A DNA stretch of 64,000 nt, taken from Pseudomonas gingeri (GTDB lineage Bacteria; Pseudomonadota; Gammaproteobacteria; Pseudomonadales; Pseudomonadaceae). The position numbers and the translations under genes were made by a program. The notes beneath the pieces were generated by a model. It had not been told where the DNA came from, ran no database searches, and worked only from the letters and a program-made list of their open reading frames with translations. Of the stretch, positions 8,322-18,836 are shown one piece after another; the first letter of the stretch is position 1, and every line of letters starts with the position of its first letter. Where the stretch lies: assembly GCF_013385635.1 (NCBI RefSeq), contig NZ_JACAPR010000009.1, positions 50,214-114,213 of the forward strand, written 5' to 3'.

Positions 8322-9647
8322 TCACTCGGGCGAGTGGAAGCTGAGGCTGTAGTTCACGGCCTTGGCGCCTGGATCGAGGATGTCCAGGGCAATATGGATC
8401 GGGGTTTGTGGTGGCATTTCGCTCTGGCCGCTGAGGTCGCCGCCCAGGTATTCGCCGGGTTTGAAGCGCCGGCTGGCGATCAGGTGACCGTTGAGATCGG
8501 CGAAGCGCAACTCCAGCAGCGGGAAGGGCTGGGAGAACGACGCTCGATTGTAGATGATCGCGTCCACCACCAGTGCACCGTTGAAGTCCGGGTGGCTGCG
8601 CACCACCAGGTTGCTGCTCTTGATCCGGGCGATATCGACCTTGGAGGGCACTTTGCAGCCGATTTCCGGGCACAGTTGCTGGAACCACGGCCGGTACTGG
8701 TCCTGGCGCGCCAGTTCGTCGAAGTGATAGGCAATGTACTGGCCGGCCAGTGCCGCCGCGGCCAGGAGCACCAGCAGCAGCCACAACAGGCGCCTGCCCC
8801 AGGGTGACCGGCGGCGTTGCCAGTCGAGATGGATCGGGTCGTCCTCGAGGTCCAGCAGCACGTCGTCGTGCATGCCGGGCTCGCTGCGCGTGCGCGTGGT
8901 TTTCTTCGGGTTGCCGGCCGCGGGTTCATCTTCGTCGTGCTCGTCGGCGTCCAGCGGCTCGTGGATCGCGGCGTCTTCCAGCTCGTCGTCTTCGATTTTC
9001 AGGCGTGGGGCCTGGGGTTCGTCATCGAGATCGGCGAGATCGAAGGACAGCGACGGTTCGGTGCGGCTCGACTTGGCCGGTTCGGATCTGGATGGCTCGG
9101 ACCTGGACTGCTCCGGCTTGCGCTCGCTCCTGCTCGGGGCGATTGGCGTGGGTGGTTCGTCGTCGGCGATGTCGTCATGTTCGCTGGCCGGTTCGCTGAA
9201 CAGGCTGCCTGACCATTGGGCCTCGTCGTCATCGCTGTCGCGACGCGCGCTGAAGGACTCGCCCTTGCCGCTGTGTTCGCCGAAGGCCTTGGCCGGCTGG
9301 ATTTCCCGCTGTTCCAGGCGGGCCAGCTCTTCGTCGAGGTCCAGATTGTCCAGGTCCAGCTCTTGCGTCGTCCACTGCTTCTGGCTGATGGCCCGTGGTG
9401 GCGGAGCGGGTGGTGCGGCTGGCAGCAGGGGCGCGGGTGGCGCGACCGCGGCGGTCGCGGCAGGTGCCGCCGGCGGGATTGTCCCGCTTTCCCGGGCCGC
9501 ACGCTGCTCCAGCAACTGCCGCGCGGCGTTGAACACCTGCAGGCAGGAGCCGCAACGAACCACCCCGCGCGCCACGCTCAATTGAGCGTGGCTGACGCGG
9601 AAGCTGGTTTGGCAATGCGGGCACTGGGTGACGAAGCTGTCGGTCAT
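8322..9647 (-). CDS. zinc-ribbon membrane protein with C-terminal DUF3426
   Basis: The 441-residue protein begins with an MJ0042-type zinc ribbon: CPHC, then CGSC about 20 residues later. The middle (about 60-285) is a low-complexity Pro/Ala/Glu/Ser-rich linker. One membrane helix (WLLLVLLAAAALAGQYIAY, about 300) follows, then a roughly 120-residue DUF3426 domain expected to lie in the periplasm. The start at 9647 (MTDSFVTQCPHC) puts the zinc ribbon directly at the N-terminus; an in-frame ATG seven codons earlier is possible. It follows prmA by 30 bp on the same strand and precedes dusB, a conserved Pseudomonas order. Function is unknown; the topology would suit relaying between the cytoplasm and envelope, which is inference. 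Confidence 0.85.
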   Translation of the reverse strand: MTDSFVTQCPHCQTSFRVSHAQLSVARGVVRCGSCLQVFNAARQLLEQRAARESGTIPPAAPAATAAVAPPAPLLPAAPPAPPPRAISQKQWTTQELDLDNLDLDEELARLEQREIQPAKAFGEHSGKGESFSARRDSDDDEAQWSGSLFSEPASEHDDIADDEPPTPIAPSRSERKPEQSRSEPSRSEPAKSSRTEPSLSFDLADLDDEPQAPRLKIEDDELEDAAIHEPLDADEHDEDEPAAGNPKKTTRTRSEPGMHDDVLLDLEDDPIHLDWQRRRSPWGRRLLWLLLVLLAAAALAGQYIAYHFDELARQDQYRPWFQQLCPEIGCKVPSKVDIARIKSSNLVVRSHPDFNGALVVDAIIYNRASFSQPFPLLELRFADLNGHLIASRRFKPGEYLGGDLSGQSEMPPQTPIHIALDILDPGAKAVNYSLSFHSPE

Positions 9648-9677
9648 GCGGCGATCCGGTTTATCCAAGCGCCCATT

Positions 9678-10556
9678 CTAGCGCCGACGACCACTGATGC
9701 GCACCCAGCCATCGCGATCGGCAATCGGGTCCAGATCGAAGTCCTTGGCATAAGCGGCAGCCACTTCCTCGCCCTGTTCGGCGAGGATGCCGGACAGCGC
9801 CAGGCGGCCGCCCGGCCTGACCAGGGTGGACAGTTGCGGGGCCAGGGAAACCAGCGGGCCGGCGAGGATATTGGCGACCAGCACGTCGGCCGGTACCTGC
9901 GGCAATTGTTCCGGCAGATACAGCGGGAACAGTTCCTCGGCGATGTTGTTGCGCCCGGCGTTGTCGCGCGAGGCTTCCAGGGCCTGCACGTCGATATCGG
10001 TACCGACCGCTTCCCGGGCGCCGAGCAACAGCGCGGCAATGGCCAGGATGCCCGAGCCGCAGCCGAAGTCGAGGACGTTGCAGTCCTTGAGGTCCTGGCC
10101 GTCGAGCCATTCCAGGCAGAGTGCGGTGGTCGGGTGCGTGCCGGTGCCGAAGGCCAGGCCCGGATCGAGCAACAGGTTGACCGCGTCCGGCTGCGGGGCG
10201 GCGTGCCAGCTGGGCACGATCCACAGGCGCTGGCCGAAGCGCATGGGCTGGAAGTTGTCCATCCAGCTGCGTTCCCAGTCCTGGTCCTCGATCACTTCGC
10301 TGTGGTGCTCGGGCAGTGGCGAGCCAGTCAGCAGTTCCAGGTGCGCGAGGACACTGGTCGCCTCGGTGCCGCCTTCGAACAGCGCCAGCAGGTGGGTGTG
10401 TGACCACAGGGGCGTGGTGTTGAGTTCGGGTTCGAAAATCGGCTGATCTTCGGCATCCATGAAGGTTACCGAAACAGCGCCGACTTCAAGGAAAGCGTCT
10501 TCGTAGGTTTCGGCTTGTTCCGGGCTGATGGCGAGGCGTACTTGCAGCCAAGGCAT
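9678..10556 (-). CDS. prmA: ribosomal protein L11 methyltransferase
   Basis: PrmA trimethylates several amino groups of ribosomal protein L11 using S-adenosylmethionine. The 292-residue product has the N-terminal substrate-recognition domain ([16 protein letters not shown]), a linker with [14 protein letters not shown], the SAM motif [16 protein letters not shown], and the catalytic-site segment NILAGPL. The ATG at 10556 gives the family length; an ATG three codons upstream is also in frame. The gene is followed at 30 bp by the DUF3426 gene. A REPIN and a terminator separate it from accC, so it probably starts its own transcript. Confidence 0.96.
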   Translation of the reverse strand: MPWLQVRLAISPEQAETYEDAFLEVGAVSVTFMDAEDQPIFEPELNTTPLWSHTHLLALFEGGTEATSVLAHLELLTGSPLPEHHSEVIEDQDWERSWMDNFQPMRFGQRLWIVPSWHAAPQPDAVNLLLDPGLAFGTGTHPTTALCLEWLDGQDLKDCNVLDFGCGSGILAIAALLLGAREAVGTDIDVQALEASRDNAGRNNIAEELFPLYLPEQLPQVPADVLVANILAGPLVSLAPQLSTLVRPGGRLALSGILAEQGEEVAAAYAKDFDLDPIADRDGWVRISGRRR

Positions 10557-10687
10557 GGCGGGCACCTGTGAAAAAAGTGAATGTGCAACCGGTTCGGTTG
10601 CGAGAAGCGCGCCAGTTTACGCGAGCGGGAGGCAGAAGACGACCGTCATCCCGGTCATCGGCATTACGGGTGGAGAAGAGGGGGTTA

Positions 10688-10816
10688 TGGCGAGCGGGCT
10701 TGCCCGCGCTGGGGCGCGAAGCGCCCCTGAAACCAGCGAATTCGGTGCACCAGGTGGACCGAGTGAGTCGGTTTTACGACTGCTTCGCAGCCGAGCGCGG
10801 GCAAGCCCGCTCGCCA
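10688..10816. repeat. REPIN (inverted REP pair) between accC and prmA
   Basis: A REP palindrome (GCGAGCGGGCTTGCCCGC, from 10689) and its inverted copy (GCGGGCAAGCCCGCTCGC, ending 10815) flank about 90 bp of spacer. The whole unit can fold as one large hairpin, the form in which REP sequences are mobilised by RAYT transposases. The same class recurs at 46735-46867, with the same end sequences and a diverged middle. Confidence 0.85.
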
Positions 10817-10842
10817 CAAGGCCGCTCGAAAGCGGCCTTGTG
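10815..10842 (-). terminator. hairpin downstream of accC
   Basis: A perfect 12-bp stem (CACAAGGCCGCT / AGCGGCCTTGTG) closes a four-base loop that reads TTCG on the minus strand, the coding strand of accC. It lies 13 bp beyond the accC stop. There is no T run after it, so it may stabilise the 3' end or terminate weakly together with the abutting REPIN. Confidence 0.6.
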
Positions 10843-10855
10843 TTGGATCACTGGC

Positions 10856-12214
10856 TCACTGGTGAGCGAGCTTGTGTTCCAGGTAGTGAATGTTCACACC
10901 ACCTTCGCAGAACCCGGCGTCGCGAACCAGGTCGCGGTGCAGCGGGATATTGGTCTTGATCCCGTCCACGACGACTTCGTCCAGGGCATTGCGCATGCGC
11001 GCCATGGCTTCGTCGCGAGTGGCGCCCCAGGTGATCAGCTTGCCGATCAGGGAGTCATAGTTCGACGGAACCTTGTAGCCGCTGTACAGGTGCGAGTCGA
11101 CCCGCACGCCGTTGCCGCCCGGGGCATGGAAATGCTTGACCAGGCCAGGGCTCGGGATGAAGGTCTTCGGGTCTTCGGCGTTGATCCGGCATTCCAGCGC
11201 GTGGCCGTGGATCTTCACGTCGTCCTGGGTGTACGACAGCGGATTGCCAGCGGCGATGCTCAGCATCTCCTTGACGATATCGATGCCGGTGACCATTTCC
11301 GATACCGGATGCTCTACCTGTACGCGAGTGTTCATCTCGATGAAGTAGAAACGGCCGTTCTCGTACAGGAACTCGAAAGTACCGGCACCACGGTAGCCGA
11401 TGTCGATACAGGCCTTGACGCAGCGCGCCAGGACTTCTGCCCGCGCTTGCTCGTCGATGCCCGGTGCCGGGGCTTCTTCCAGGACTTTCTGGTGACGACG
11501 TTGCAGCGAGCAGTCGCGGTCACCGAGGTGGATCGCATGGCCCTGGCCATCGGAGAGCACCTGGACTTCCACGTGACGTGGGTTGGTCAGGAACTTTTCC
11601 AGGTAGACCATCGGGTTGCTGAACCAGGCACCGGCTTCTTCGCGGGTCTGCTTGGCCGCTTCGATCAGCTCGTCTTCGCTGTGCACCACGCGCATGCCGC
11701 GACCACCGCCGCCGCCAGCGGCTTTGATGATCACCGGGTAGCCGACTTCGCGACCGATGCGCAGGGCGGTTTCCGGGTCTTCAGGCAGCGGGCCGTCGGA
11801 ACCGGGAACGGTCGGTACGCCGGCGGCGATCATGGCCGACTTGGCCGATACCTTGTCGCCCATCAGGCGAATGGTGTCGGCTTTCGGGCCGATGAAGGCA
11901 AAACCGGATTTCTCGACCTGTTCGGCGAAATCGGCGTTTTCCGCGAGGAAGCCGTAGCCCGGGTGAATCGCCGTGGCGCCGGTGACTTCGGCGGCCGCGA
12001 TGATGTTCGGGATATTCAGGTACGAGCGGGTAGCCAGGGGCGGGCCGATGCAGATGCTTTCGTCCGCCAGTTTCACGTGCATCAGTTCCGTATCGGCCGT
12101 CGAGTAAACAGCGACGGTCTTGATGCCCTCTTCCTTACAGGCGCGCAGGATACGCAGGGCGATCTCGCCGCGGTTGGCGATCAGGACTTTTTCCAGCTTC
12201 GCAGGTTTCAACAT
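10856..12214 (-). CDS. accC: acetyl-CoA carboxylase, biotin carboxylase subunit
   Basis: AccC uses ATP and bicarbonate to carboxylate the biotin on AccB, the first half-reaction of malonyl-CoA synthesis. The 452-residue ATP-grasp protein shows [18 protein letters not shown] at the start, the glycine-rich lid [16 protein letters not shown], the [12 protein letters not shown] and [12 protein letters not shown] segments, and [16 protein letters not shown] with its metal ligands. I chose the ATG at 12214, which has GGAG 8 nt upstream (GCGGAGCGCCTTCG-ATG); seven extra codons to 12235 would run into accB. It follows accB by 17 bp, the standard accBC operon. Confidence 0.97.
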   Translation of the reverse strand: MLKPAKLEKVLIANRGEIALRILRACKEEGIKTVAVYSTADTELMHVKLADESICIGPPLATRSYLNIPNIIAAAEVTGATAIHPGYGFLAENADFAEQVEKSGFAFIGPKADTIRLMGDKVSAKSAMIAAGVPTVPGSDGPLPEDPETALRIGREVGYPVIIKAAGGGGGRGMRVVHSEDELIEAAKQTREEAGAWFSNPMVYLEKFLTNPRHVEVQVLSDGQGHAIHLGDRDCSLQRRHQKVLEEAPAPGIDEQARAEVLARCVKACIDIGYRGAGTFEFLYENGRFYFIEMNTRVQVEHPVSEMVTGIDIVKEMLSIAAGNPLSYTQDDVKIHGHALECRINAEDPKTFIPSPGLVKHFHAPGGNGVRVDSHLYSGYKVPSNYDSLIGKLITWGATRDEAMARMRNALDEVVVDGIKTNIPLHRDLVRDAGFCEGGVNIHYLEHKLAHQ

Positions 12215-12231
12215 CGAAGGCGCTCCGCGGT

Positions 12232-12696
12232 TCAAACGATGGTGAACAGCGGCTGGTCATACTCAACCGGCTGACCGTTTTCTACCAGAATGGATTCGAT
12301 CACACCGCTGGCTTCGGCCTGGATGTGGTTCATCATCTTCATCGCTTCGACGATGCAGATGGTGTCGCCTTTCTTGACGGTCTGGCCGACTTCGACGAAC
12401 GCTGGCGAAGTAGGGGCCGGGGTGCGGTAGAAAGTACCGACCATCGGCGACTTGACCACGAAGCCGTTCAGCTTCGGTGCGCCAGCGGCTTCAGGCGCGG
12501 CGGCAGCGGCAACCGGAGCAGCCGGGGCGGCGACTGGAGCTGGAGCCTGGGCAGGCATCGGAGCGTAGTACTGCTGCGCCGGGGTCTTGCTGTGGCGGCT
12601 GATGCGTACGGACTCTTCGCCTTCCTTGATCTCGAGTTCGTCGATACCGGACTCTTCCAGCAATTCGATCAATTTCTTAACTTTACGGATATCCAT
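12232..12696 (-). CDS. accB: biotin carboxyl carrier protein of acetyl-CoA carboxylase
   Basis: AccB carries the biotin that shuttles CO2 from AccC to the carboxyltransferase. The 154-residue protein has an N-terminal start typical of the family ([23 protein letters not shown]), an Ala/Pro-rich flexible linker (about 45-75) and a C-terminal biotinyl domain. That domain contains the biotin-acceptor lysine in EAMKMMN and the thumb region [11 protein letters not shown]. It sits between aroQ (48 bp upstream) and accC (17 bp downstream) on the same strand, so aroQ-accB-accC is probably one transcript. Confidence 0.97.
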   Translation of the reverse strand: MDIRKVKKLIELLEESGIDELEIKEGEESVRISRHSKTPAQQYYAPMPAQAPAPVAAPAAPVAAAAAPEAAGAPKLNGFVVKSPMVGTFYRTPAPTSPAFVEVGQTVKKGDTICIVEAMKMMNHIQAEASGVIESILVENGQPVEYDQPLFTIV

Positions 12697-12744
12697 GAAT
12701 CATCAACTCCCAAGGGTCGGTCAGGGGCGTTTATCGCTTGTCGT

Positions 12745-13197
12745 TCAAGCTGTTGCCGTTCTTTCAAGCTGTTCCAGGGCGGCCTCCAGGGCCAGTCGGT
12801 AACCGCTGGCGCCAAGGCCGCAGATCACACCTACCGCAACATCCGAGAAGTAGGAGTGATGGCGGAAAGGTTCGCGTTTATGCACGTTCGACAAATGCAC
12901 TTCGATGAATGGGATGCTCACCGCCAGCAGCGCGTCACGTAATGCGACGCTTGTATGTGTAAAAGCTGCTGGATTGATCAGGATGAAGTCCACGCCTTCG
13001 CTGCGCGCGGCGTGGATCCGGTCGATCAATTCGTACTCGGCGTTGCTCTGCAGATACATGAGATGGTGCCCGGCCTCCCGGGCCCGACGTTCCAGATCCT
13101 GGTTGATCTCGGGCAGTGTGACCGCGCCGTAGACGCCAGGCTCGCGGGTGCCCAGCAGGTTCAGGTTGGGTCCGTGCAGGACCAGTAGGGTCGCCAT
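12745..13197 (-). CDS. aroQ: type II 3-dehydroquinate dehydratase
   Basis: Third enzyme of the shikimate pathway, dehydrating 3-dehydroquinate to 3-dehydroshikimate. The 150-residue product has all the type II landmarks: [18 protein letters not shown] with the active-site tyrosine and arginine on the lid loop, [16 protein letters not shown] with Asn and His, and [18 protein letters not shown] with the substrate-binding segment. Length is typical for the dodecameric enzyme. Placement directly upstream of accB is common in gammaproteobacteria. Pseudomonas genomes usually carry more than one aroQ; this is the accB-linked copy. Confidence 0.97.
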   Translation of the reverse strand: MATLLVLHGPNLNLLGTREPGVYGAVTLPEINQDLERRAREAGHHLMYLQSNAEYELIDRIHAARSEGVDFILINPAAFTHTSVALRDALLAVSIPFIEVHLSNVHKREPFRHHSYFSDVAVGVICGLGASGYRLALEAALEQLERTATA

Positions 13198-13329
13198 CGA
13201 TTGTTTCCTTGTTATCCGTGCGCAGTTGTCAGTGCGCGCCGACTATGCCGCAAAGCCCGGATGACTGTCCAGTTAACTGCAATAGCCAGCACGATGTCCG
13301 ATGTTTGCGCGAAGTTTGTGACTCATTTG

Positions 13330-15096
13330 TTAAAAATGGTCATTCGCTTTCGCGACACGTTCGACGAAGTCCCGCGCATTGATCTCGCCAATGACCCTGG
13401 CCTCGGTCCTTTCGCTGCCGTCTCTGCCAAAAAACATCAGCGCCGGCGGCCCGAACAGCTGGTAGCGGTCGAGCAGGGCGCGTTGTTCGGCGTTGCTGGC
13501 GGTGATATCGAAACGCACCAGCCGGTAGTCTTGCAGCTTTTCGAGGACGTTCGCCTCGTTAAGCACTTCATGTTCGATGACTTTGCAACTGATGCACCAG
13601 TCGGCGTACCAGTCCAGCAGCAGTGGCTGGCCGGCGCTTTTGGCCGCGGCCAGGACGCTGTCGAGTTCAGCCGGGGTGCTGATGGTCTGCCATTGGCTGC
13701 TGGTGGTTGGCGACATGCCGGTGGCAGGCGGTGTCCGGCCGATGGGCTGGAACGGGTTGCTCTGGCCGCTGAAGGCGCCGTACCAGCAACTCAGGGCGTA
13801 GGCCAGCAGGAACAGGCCGAACAGTTGCGCGAGGCGCTGCCTGGCGGTTTTCTCGACGAACTCCAGGGCGCCGAGAAAAAGCGCGACACCCGCGGCGAGC
13901 AAACCACCCAACAACAGGGTGATCGGGCCGGGCAGGACGCGGCTGAGCAGGAACAGTGCGACCCCGAGCAACAGCACGCCGATGGCGTTCTTCACCGTGA
14001 CCAGCCACGGCCCGCTTTTCGGCAGCCAGGCCGCGCCGCCGGTAGCGACCAGCAGCAGTGGCGTGCCCATGCCCAGGCCCAGGGCGAAGAGTTTCAAGGC
14101 GCCGCCGAGGGCGTCGCCACTGGCGCTGATATACAGCAGGGCGCCGGCCAGGGGCGCGGAAACACAGGGCGAAACCAGCAGGCTGGAGACCACGCCGAGC
14201 ACCGCCGCTCCCCACAGCGAGCCGCCCTGGGTGCCGCTGGCCAGCCGGTTCAGGCGGCCGCTGATGGCCTGGGGCAGTTGCAACTCGAACAGGCCGAACA
14301 TCGCCAGGGCGAACACCACGAAGAAACCGGCAAAGGGCACCAGCACCCAGGCCGATTGCAGGCGTGCCTGCAGGTTCAGTTGGGCGCCGAACAGGCCCAT
14401 CAGCGCGCCCAGCAGGGCGAAGCAGGCGGCCATCGCCAGCACATAGGCCAGCGACAGCTTGAAACCGCGCACACCGCTGACGCGACCGTGCAGCACGAAG
14501 CCGGAAATGATCGGCAGCATTGGCAGGACGCAGGGGGTGAAGGTCAGTGCCAGGCCGCCGAGGAAGAACAGCGCCAGTGCGCTCCAGCTCCAGGATGTCT
14601 TGCCCGCGGCGGGGGCCGCAGCGGAAGGCGCGGTGCTGCCGTCGATGCGCAGGCGTTCGGTTTCCGGCGGGTAGCACAGGCCCTTGTCGGCGCAGCCCTG
14701 GTAGGTCACCGCGAGGGTAAAGGCGCGAGTGTCGCCGGCGGAGCGGGGCAGGGTGACATCGAGAATGCCGTGATAGACCTCGACATCGCCGAAGTACTCG
14801 TCGTGTTTCTGCTCTCCAGCGGGCAATTGTGCGGCGCCCAGCTGGATATCCGCCGGCTCGGGGCGGAACTGGAAGCGGTGGCGGTACAGGTAATACCCTT
14901 CGGTGGGGACGAAACGCAGGGTGATCGCTTGCGGCGTGCTGCTGACCAGGCTCAGCTGGAAGGCTTCATGTACGGGCAGGAAGTCCTTGCTGTTGTTGAC
15001 GGCGCCCAGGGTCGAGCTGGGACGGCCGTCGAGCAGGCTGGCGCTGAAGGCCGGGAAAGCGCACAGCAGGAGCATCAGGCAGAACAGGCGGCGCAT
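13330..15096 (-). CDS. dsbD: thiol:disulfide interchange protein DsbD
   Basis: DsbD moves electrons from cytosolic thioredoxin across the inner membrane to periplasmic DsbC/DsbG and cytochrome c maturation proteins. The 588-residue protein has a signal peptide (MRRLFCLMLLLCAFPAFSAS), an N-terminal periplasmic domain with the Cys pair of GCADKGLCYPPE, eight membrane helices containing FTPCVLPMLP and VSPCVSAPL, and a C-terminal thioredoxin fold with DWYADWCISCK near residue 502. All six functional cysteines are present. I chose the ATG at 15096 because it puts the signal peptide at the N-terminus; the frame stays open upstream but that stretch overlaps the ctpL gene. Also called dipZ in Pseudomonas. 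Confidence 0.95.
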   Translation of the reverse strand: MRRLFCLMLLLCAFPAFSASLLDGRPSSTLGAVNNSKDFLPVHEAFQLSLVSSTPQAITLRFVPTEGYYLYRHRFQFRPEPADIQLGAAQLPAGEQKHDEYFGDVEVYHGILDVTLPRSAGDTRAFTLAVTYQGCADKGLCYPPETERLRIDGSTAPSAAAPAAGKTSWSWSALALFFLGGLALTFTPCVLPMLPIISGFVLHGRVSGVRGFKLSLAYVLAMAACFALLGALMGLFGAQLNLQARLQSAWVLVPFAGFFVVFALAMFGLFELQLPQAISGRLNRLASGTQGGSLWGAAVLGVVSSLLVSPCVSAPLAGALLYISASGDALGGALKLFALGLGMGTPLLLVATGGAAWLPKSGPWLVTVKNAIGVLLLGVALFLLSRVLPGPITLLLGGLLAAGVALFLGALEFVEKTARQRLAQLFGLFLLAYALSCWYGAFSGQSNPFQPIGRTPPATGMSPTTSSQWQTISTPAELDSVLAAAKSAGQPLLLDWYADWCISCKVIEHEVLNEANVLEKLQDYRLVRFDITASNAEQRALLDRYQLFGPPALMFFGRDGSERTEARVIGEINARDFVERVAKANDHF

Positions 15097-15157
15097 GGCG
15101 ATCTCGCGAATCGGAAGAACACGCATGATAACCAAGTGCGCCGCCGCCGCGAGGGGA

Positions 15158-17119
15158 TTAAACGCGGAAGGCTTGCACCGCCGTATGCAACTCCGTGCCC
15201 AGTTCCAGCAGGCGCTCACCCTGGCTGCGGCCCTCGCCGATGCGCAGTAGGTTGTCGCCGCCCAGCTGGTGGATGCGTTCGCTGTGGTCGCGGATTTCAC
15301 TGACCGCGCCACTCTGCTGCGAGGTGACGTCGGCGATGCGCACCGCGGTATCGGAAATGGTCTGGATCGCGCCGACGATTTCATCCAGCGCGCCATCGGC
15401 GGCCTGGGCCTGGTCGGCGGTCGCCTCGGCGTGCTCGACCTGCGCGCGCATGCCTTCCACCGACTGGCGGGCGGCGCTCTGCAAGCCGGCGATCAGGGTC
15501 TGGATTTCCCCGGTGGCGCCGGCGGTGCGCTGGGCCAGGGTACGGACTTCTTCGGCGACCACCGCGAAGCCGCGCCCCATTTCCCCGGCGCGCGCGGCTT
15601 CGATGGCGGCGTTGAGCGCCAGCAGGTTGGTCTGGTCGGCAATCGAGCGGATCACCGTCAGCACGCCACCGATGGTCGCGGACTCCTCGGCCAGGTGTTC
15701 GATCATCTGTGCGTTGCCTTGCACTTCGCCCACCAGCGAGTGCAGGCCGGCCAGGCTCAGGCCGATGACCTTCTGCCCGTGCTCCACCGCCGCGCCGGCG
15801 CTGCGGCTGGCATCCGCGGCCTGGCTGGCATCGCCGGCCACCTGCTGGATGGTCGCTTCCAGTTCGCCCAGAGAGTCGCGAATCTGTGCGGTATCGCCGG
15901 CCTGGCGCTCGGCCCCGCTATGCAGGCCGCTGCTCAGTTCGGCCAGGGCGCGGCTGCTGCCGGCGACCTGCTCGGCGTTCTGGCGAATGGTCCCCACCAG
16001 ATCCACCAGGTAGGCGCGCAGGCGGTTCAGCGAGGCTTCGATATCGTGCAGTTCGCGGTTGGTCTTGCCCAACTGGATATCCCGGCTGAAATCGCCCTCG
16101 GCCCAGGTCGACAGGGCCGGGGCGAGGTTGGTCAGCACCCGTGCCAGCTTGCGCTGCAGGGTATCGATCAACAGGGCGATCAGCAGGATCAGGCCGATCA
16201 TCACGCCCTGCATCAGCCGCACTTCGCCCTGGATCTTGCCGTGCTGGGCACGCACCACCGGCTCCAGTGCGGCGATGGCCTGTTGCACGGCGCTGATCTT
16301 CAGGTGGGTCGCGGTGGCCAGGTCGGCCCGGCGCTGGATCTGTTCGCGGGTGCGGGTCAGTTCGGCCGGATAGCGGGTCAGCAGGCTGTGCAGCTCGCGC
16401 TTGAGGTCGACGCCGGTGTCGGTGGCGACGGTTTTCTCGCTGCTCTCCAGGCCCATCATGGCGCTGAAGTCGTCGGTGTTGGATTCGCTGCTCGAGGTCA
16501 CGCCCAGCAGGGGCAGGGCTTCCAGCTGTCCGGCCTGGGTGCTGATACTGGCCAGTTCGCGCTCGACATCGGCGGCCAGCTCGCTGCGGCCGCTGCTGAC
16601 CAGTTTGTCCCGGGCCAACGAGAGCTTGGCCAGGTGCGAGGACGCCGCCAGCAGCGGTGGCAGGTAGGCCGCGGCCTCGGGACTTTTGGCGCCGGTAGCG
16701 TACTGGGTCAGTTGTTCGAGGTTGCCCCCCAGTTCGCGCTCGGCTTGCAGCAGCAGGGCTTGCGGATCACCGGCCAGCTTGCCGGCGGCCAGCAGGTCGG
16801 TCTTGCTGAAGTCGTTCAGGGCGGCGAGGCTGGGGTGCAGGGTTGCGGTCATCGACGGCGGCAGGGCGGCGAGTTCCTGTTCGATCGCTTCGATGGCCTG
16901 GCTCGCACTGCTCAGGCGCAAGGCGTCGCCGCTGCCCAGGTAGTCCTCGATATTGCGCGCCGCCTGGTTCTGGAACTGCTGCGACAGGCCGAGGTAGCGC
17001 TCCATCAACTGATAGGGACGTTCCAGCGCCTGTTGCGACCACCAGAGCGTAGCGCCGAGTGCCAGGCACACGGCAACGAGCAACAGGGTGTTGAGATTGG
17101 TCAGCAGCTTCAGGCGCAT
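15158..17119 (-). CDS. ctpL: methyl-accepting chemotaxis protein, CtpL type
   Basis: The 653-residue chemoreceptor has one membrane helix at the N-terminus (about 7-28), a long largely helical periplasmic domain (about 30-300), a second helix ([14 protein letters not shown]), a HAMP domain with GDFSRDIQ, and the MCP signalling domain with the conserved hairpin tip ([17 protein letters not shown] near 516). Position between dsbD and gcbA matches P. aeruginosa ctpL, a receptor for low phosphate that senses through the PstS binding protein; it is also linked to 4-chloroaniline taxis. The name rests mainly on synteny and architecture, because the ligand-binding domain cannot be read for specificity by eye. 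It is followed by dsbD at 61 bp. Confidence 0.8.
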   Translation of the reverse strand: MRLKLLTNLNTLLLVAVCLALGATLWWSQQALERPYQLMERYLGLSQQFQNQAARNIEDYLGSGDALRLSSASQAIEAIEQELAALPPSMTATLHPSLAALNDFSKTDLLAAGKLAGDPQALLLQAERELGGNLEQLTQYATGAKSPEAAAYLPPLLAASSHLAKLSLARDKLVSSGRSELAADVERELASISTQAGQLEALPLLGVTSSSESNTDDFSAMMGLESSEKTVATDTGVDLKRELHSLLTRYPAELTRTREQIQRRADLATATHLKISAVQQAIAALEPVVRAQHGKIQGEVRLMQGVMIGLILLIALLIDTLQRKLARVLTNLAPALSTWAEGDFSRDIQLGKTNRELHDIEASLNRLRAYLVDLVGTIRQNAEQVAGSSRALAELSSGLHSGAERQAGDTAQIRDSLGELEATIQQVAGDASQAADASRSAGAAVEHGQKVIGLSLAGLHSLVGEVQGNAQMIEHLAEESATIGGVLTVIRSIADQTNLLALNAAIEAARAGEMGRGFAVVAEEVRTLAQRTAGATGEIQTLIAGLQSAARQSVEGMRAQVEHAEATADQAQAADGALDEIVGAIQTISDTAVRIADVTSQQSGAVSEIRDHSERIHQLGGDNLLRIGEGRSQGERLLELGTELHTAVQAFRV

Positions 17120-17174
17120 TCAGGATTCTATCCACGACAAGTAGTGGTAAGTGCCTGAAGTTATTGCTGTTTGG

Positions 17175-18836
17175 TTACAGTGTCATGACGGAGTCGGTCG
17201 AATCCGATGAAAAGCTGGCACTTTGCCGTGCGACCTGCACGCGGTTGCGCCCGGCATGCTTGGCGCGGTAGAGCGCCTCGTCGGCCTGGGTCGCCATCAT
17301 CAGGCTGTCGCTGTCTTCATGCAGTTCGACCACCCCGGCGCTGAAGGTGCACCACAGGTCCTGCGGTTGCGCCGGGTAATGGATTTCGGCGAAGCGCTGG
17401 CGAATCTCATCCAGCACCTTGTAGGCCGACTCCAGGTCGGTGTCGGGCATGACGATGGCGAACTCTTCGCCGCCATAACGGCCGATAAAGTCGGTCTTGC
17501 GCAGGCGCTGCTTGAGAAACAGCGCCAGGCTCTTGATCACCCGGTCGCCCATGGGGTGGCCGTGGCTGTCGTTGACCCGCTTGAAGTGGTCGATATCGAG
17601 CATGGCGAAACTCAGCGGCTTGCATTCGCGACGGGCGCGGAAGCTGCAGTCTTCGAGCAGTTGCAGGATATGGGTGTGGTTGTACAGGCCGGTCAGGCTG
17701 TCGCGGACCATCCGCGCCTTGAGGTTGCGCGCCCGTGCCGCGCGGTTGCGCACGGTGGTGATCAGGTGGCGCGGCTTGATCGGCTTGGTCAGGAAGTCGT
17801 CGCCGCCTTCGCTCATGGCGTCGAGTTGCTTGTCCAGGTCGTCCTCGGCGGACAGGTAGATGATCGGCACGCTGACATAACGGTCGTTGTGGCGGATCAC
17901 CTTGGCCAGCTCGGTACCGGTACAGGCCGGCATGTACATGTCGAGGATGATCAGGTCGGGCTGGAAATCCGCCAGTTCGGCCATGGCCTGGATCGGATCG
18001 ATCAACGTGCGGGTGACGATCCCGGCGCTATTGAGCAGGCGCTCGGTGTGCAGCGCCTGGGCCCGCGAGTCATCGATGACCAGGACCTTGTAGGGGTCAT
18101 ATTGGGCAACGCAGGTCAGGACTTCGATTTTCTCCAGCAGGCTGGAGGCCTCCAGGGTCCCGGTGAGGAACTCCTGGCCCCCGGCGCGCACGGCGGCCAG
18201 GCGGGTCGGCGTATCGGTTTCGTGCAGGCTGAAAAACAGCAGCGGCAGTTTCTGTTCGAGGCCGAGCTGGGCTTCGGCCGCCAGGTGCAGGCCCATGCCG
18301 TTGCCGCTGAAGTCGACGTCCATGACGATCGCCGCCGGCAGGCGCTCGGCCATGGACGAACGGAATGCGGCGACACTGTCCAGCGACTGGGCGCTGAGGC
18401 CGAAGAACTCCAGTTGCTTGGCCAGTCGCTCGGCGCGCTCGTGGTCCTGCAGCATCACATAGACCGGTTTGCGCAGCGGCGGCAGGAAGGTCTGGTCGAG
18501 CTGGTCGCCGTGGCGCAGACCGGTGCGCGACAGGCGTTGCATCAGGCGATTGAGTTCGGTGATCAGGCCGCTGCTCAGGCGGCCGCGGTTGGCGTCCACC
18601 GCTTCCAGCGAGCGGCTGATGCCATGGGCCAACTGGGTATGTTCCGGTTGCTCGAAACGTTCGGCGAAACGCAGCAGGCGCAGGTTCGCTTCGCTGAGTT
18701 CGGACATGTCGCTGCTCGACCACTCGCTGCGCTGCAGACGTTGCCATATCTCCAGAATCTGACGTGCCTGATGAATGACCCGCTGGGCAAAGTGATGCTT
18801 GAGGCGCTCGCGACTGGGGTCTTCTGGCTCGGTCAT
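17175..18836 (-). CDS. gcbA: diguanylate cyclase GcbA (two receiver-like domains plus GGDEF)
   Basis: The 553-residue protein begins with a helical segment, then a receiver-like domain (about 128-240, VYVMLQDHERAERL), a canonical receiver (VLVIDDSRAQ near 249, phospho-acceptor in IILDMYMP near 299, KP in LTKPIKP) and a GGDEF domain with an intact active site GGEEF near 455. An RxxD inhibitory site (RKTD) lies five residues before it, so the enzyme should show product inhibition. GcbA makes c-di-GMP and is known to promote attachment and repress flagellar motility in P. fluorescens and to act in dispersal in P. aeruginosa. Synteny (next to ctpL and a DUF2333 gene) supports the name. The first receiver-like domain lacks the normal acidic pocket. 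Confidence 0.88.
   Translation of the reverse strand: MTEPEDPSRERLKHHFAQRVIHQARQILEIWQRLQRSEWSSSDMSELSEANLRLLRFAERFEQPEHTQLAHGISRSLEAVDANRGRLSSGLITELNRLMQRLSRTGLRHGDQLDQTFLPPLRKPVYVMLQDHERAERLAKQLEFFGLSAQSLDSVAAFRSSMAERLPAAIVMDVDFSGNGMGLHLAAEAQLGLEQKLPLLFFSLHETDTPTRLAAVRAGGQEFLTGTLEASSLLEKIEVLTCVAQYDPYKVLVIDDSRAQALHTERLLNSAGIVTRTLIDPIQAMAELADFQPDLIILDMYMPACTGTELAKVIRHNDRYVSVPIIYLSAEDDLDKQLDAMSEGGDDFLTKPIKPRHLITTVRNRAARARNLKARMVRDSLTGLYNHTHILQLLEDCSFRARRECKPLSFAMLDIDHFKRVNDSHGHPMGDRVIKSLALFLKQRLRKTDFIGRYGGEEFAIVMPDTDLESAYKVLDEIRQRFAEIHYPAQPQDLWCTFSAGVVELHEDSDSLMMATQADEALYRAKHAGRNRVQVARQSASFSSDSTDSVMTL

Noticed and set aside
13201..15303. 700-residue frame opposite dsbD
   Set aside because: Shadow; the Gln/Ala/Gly-rich product is typical of the reverse frame of a GC-rich gene, and dsbD is unambiguous.
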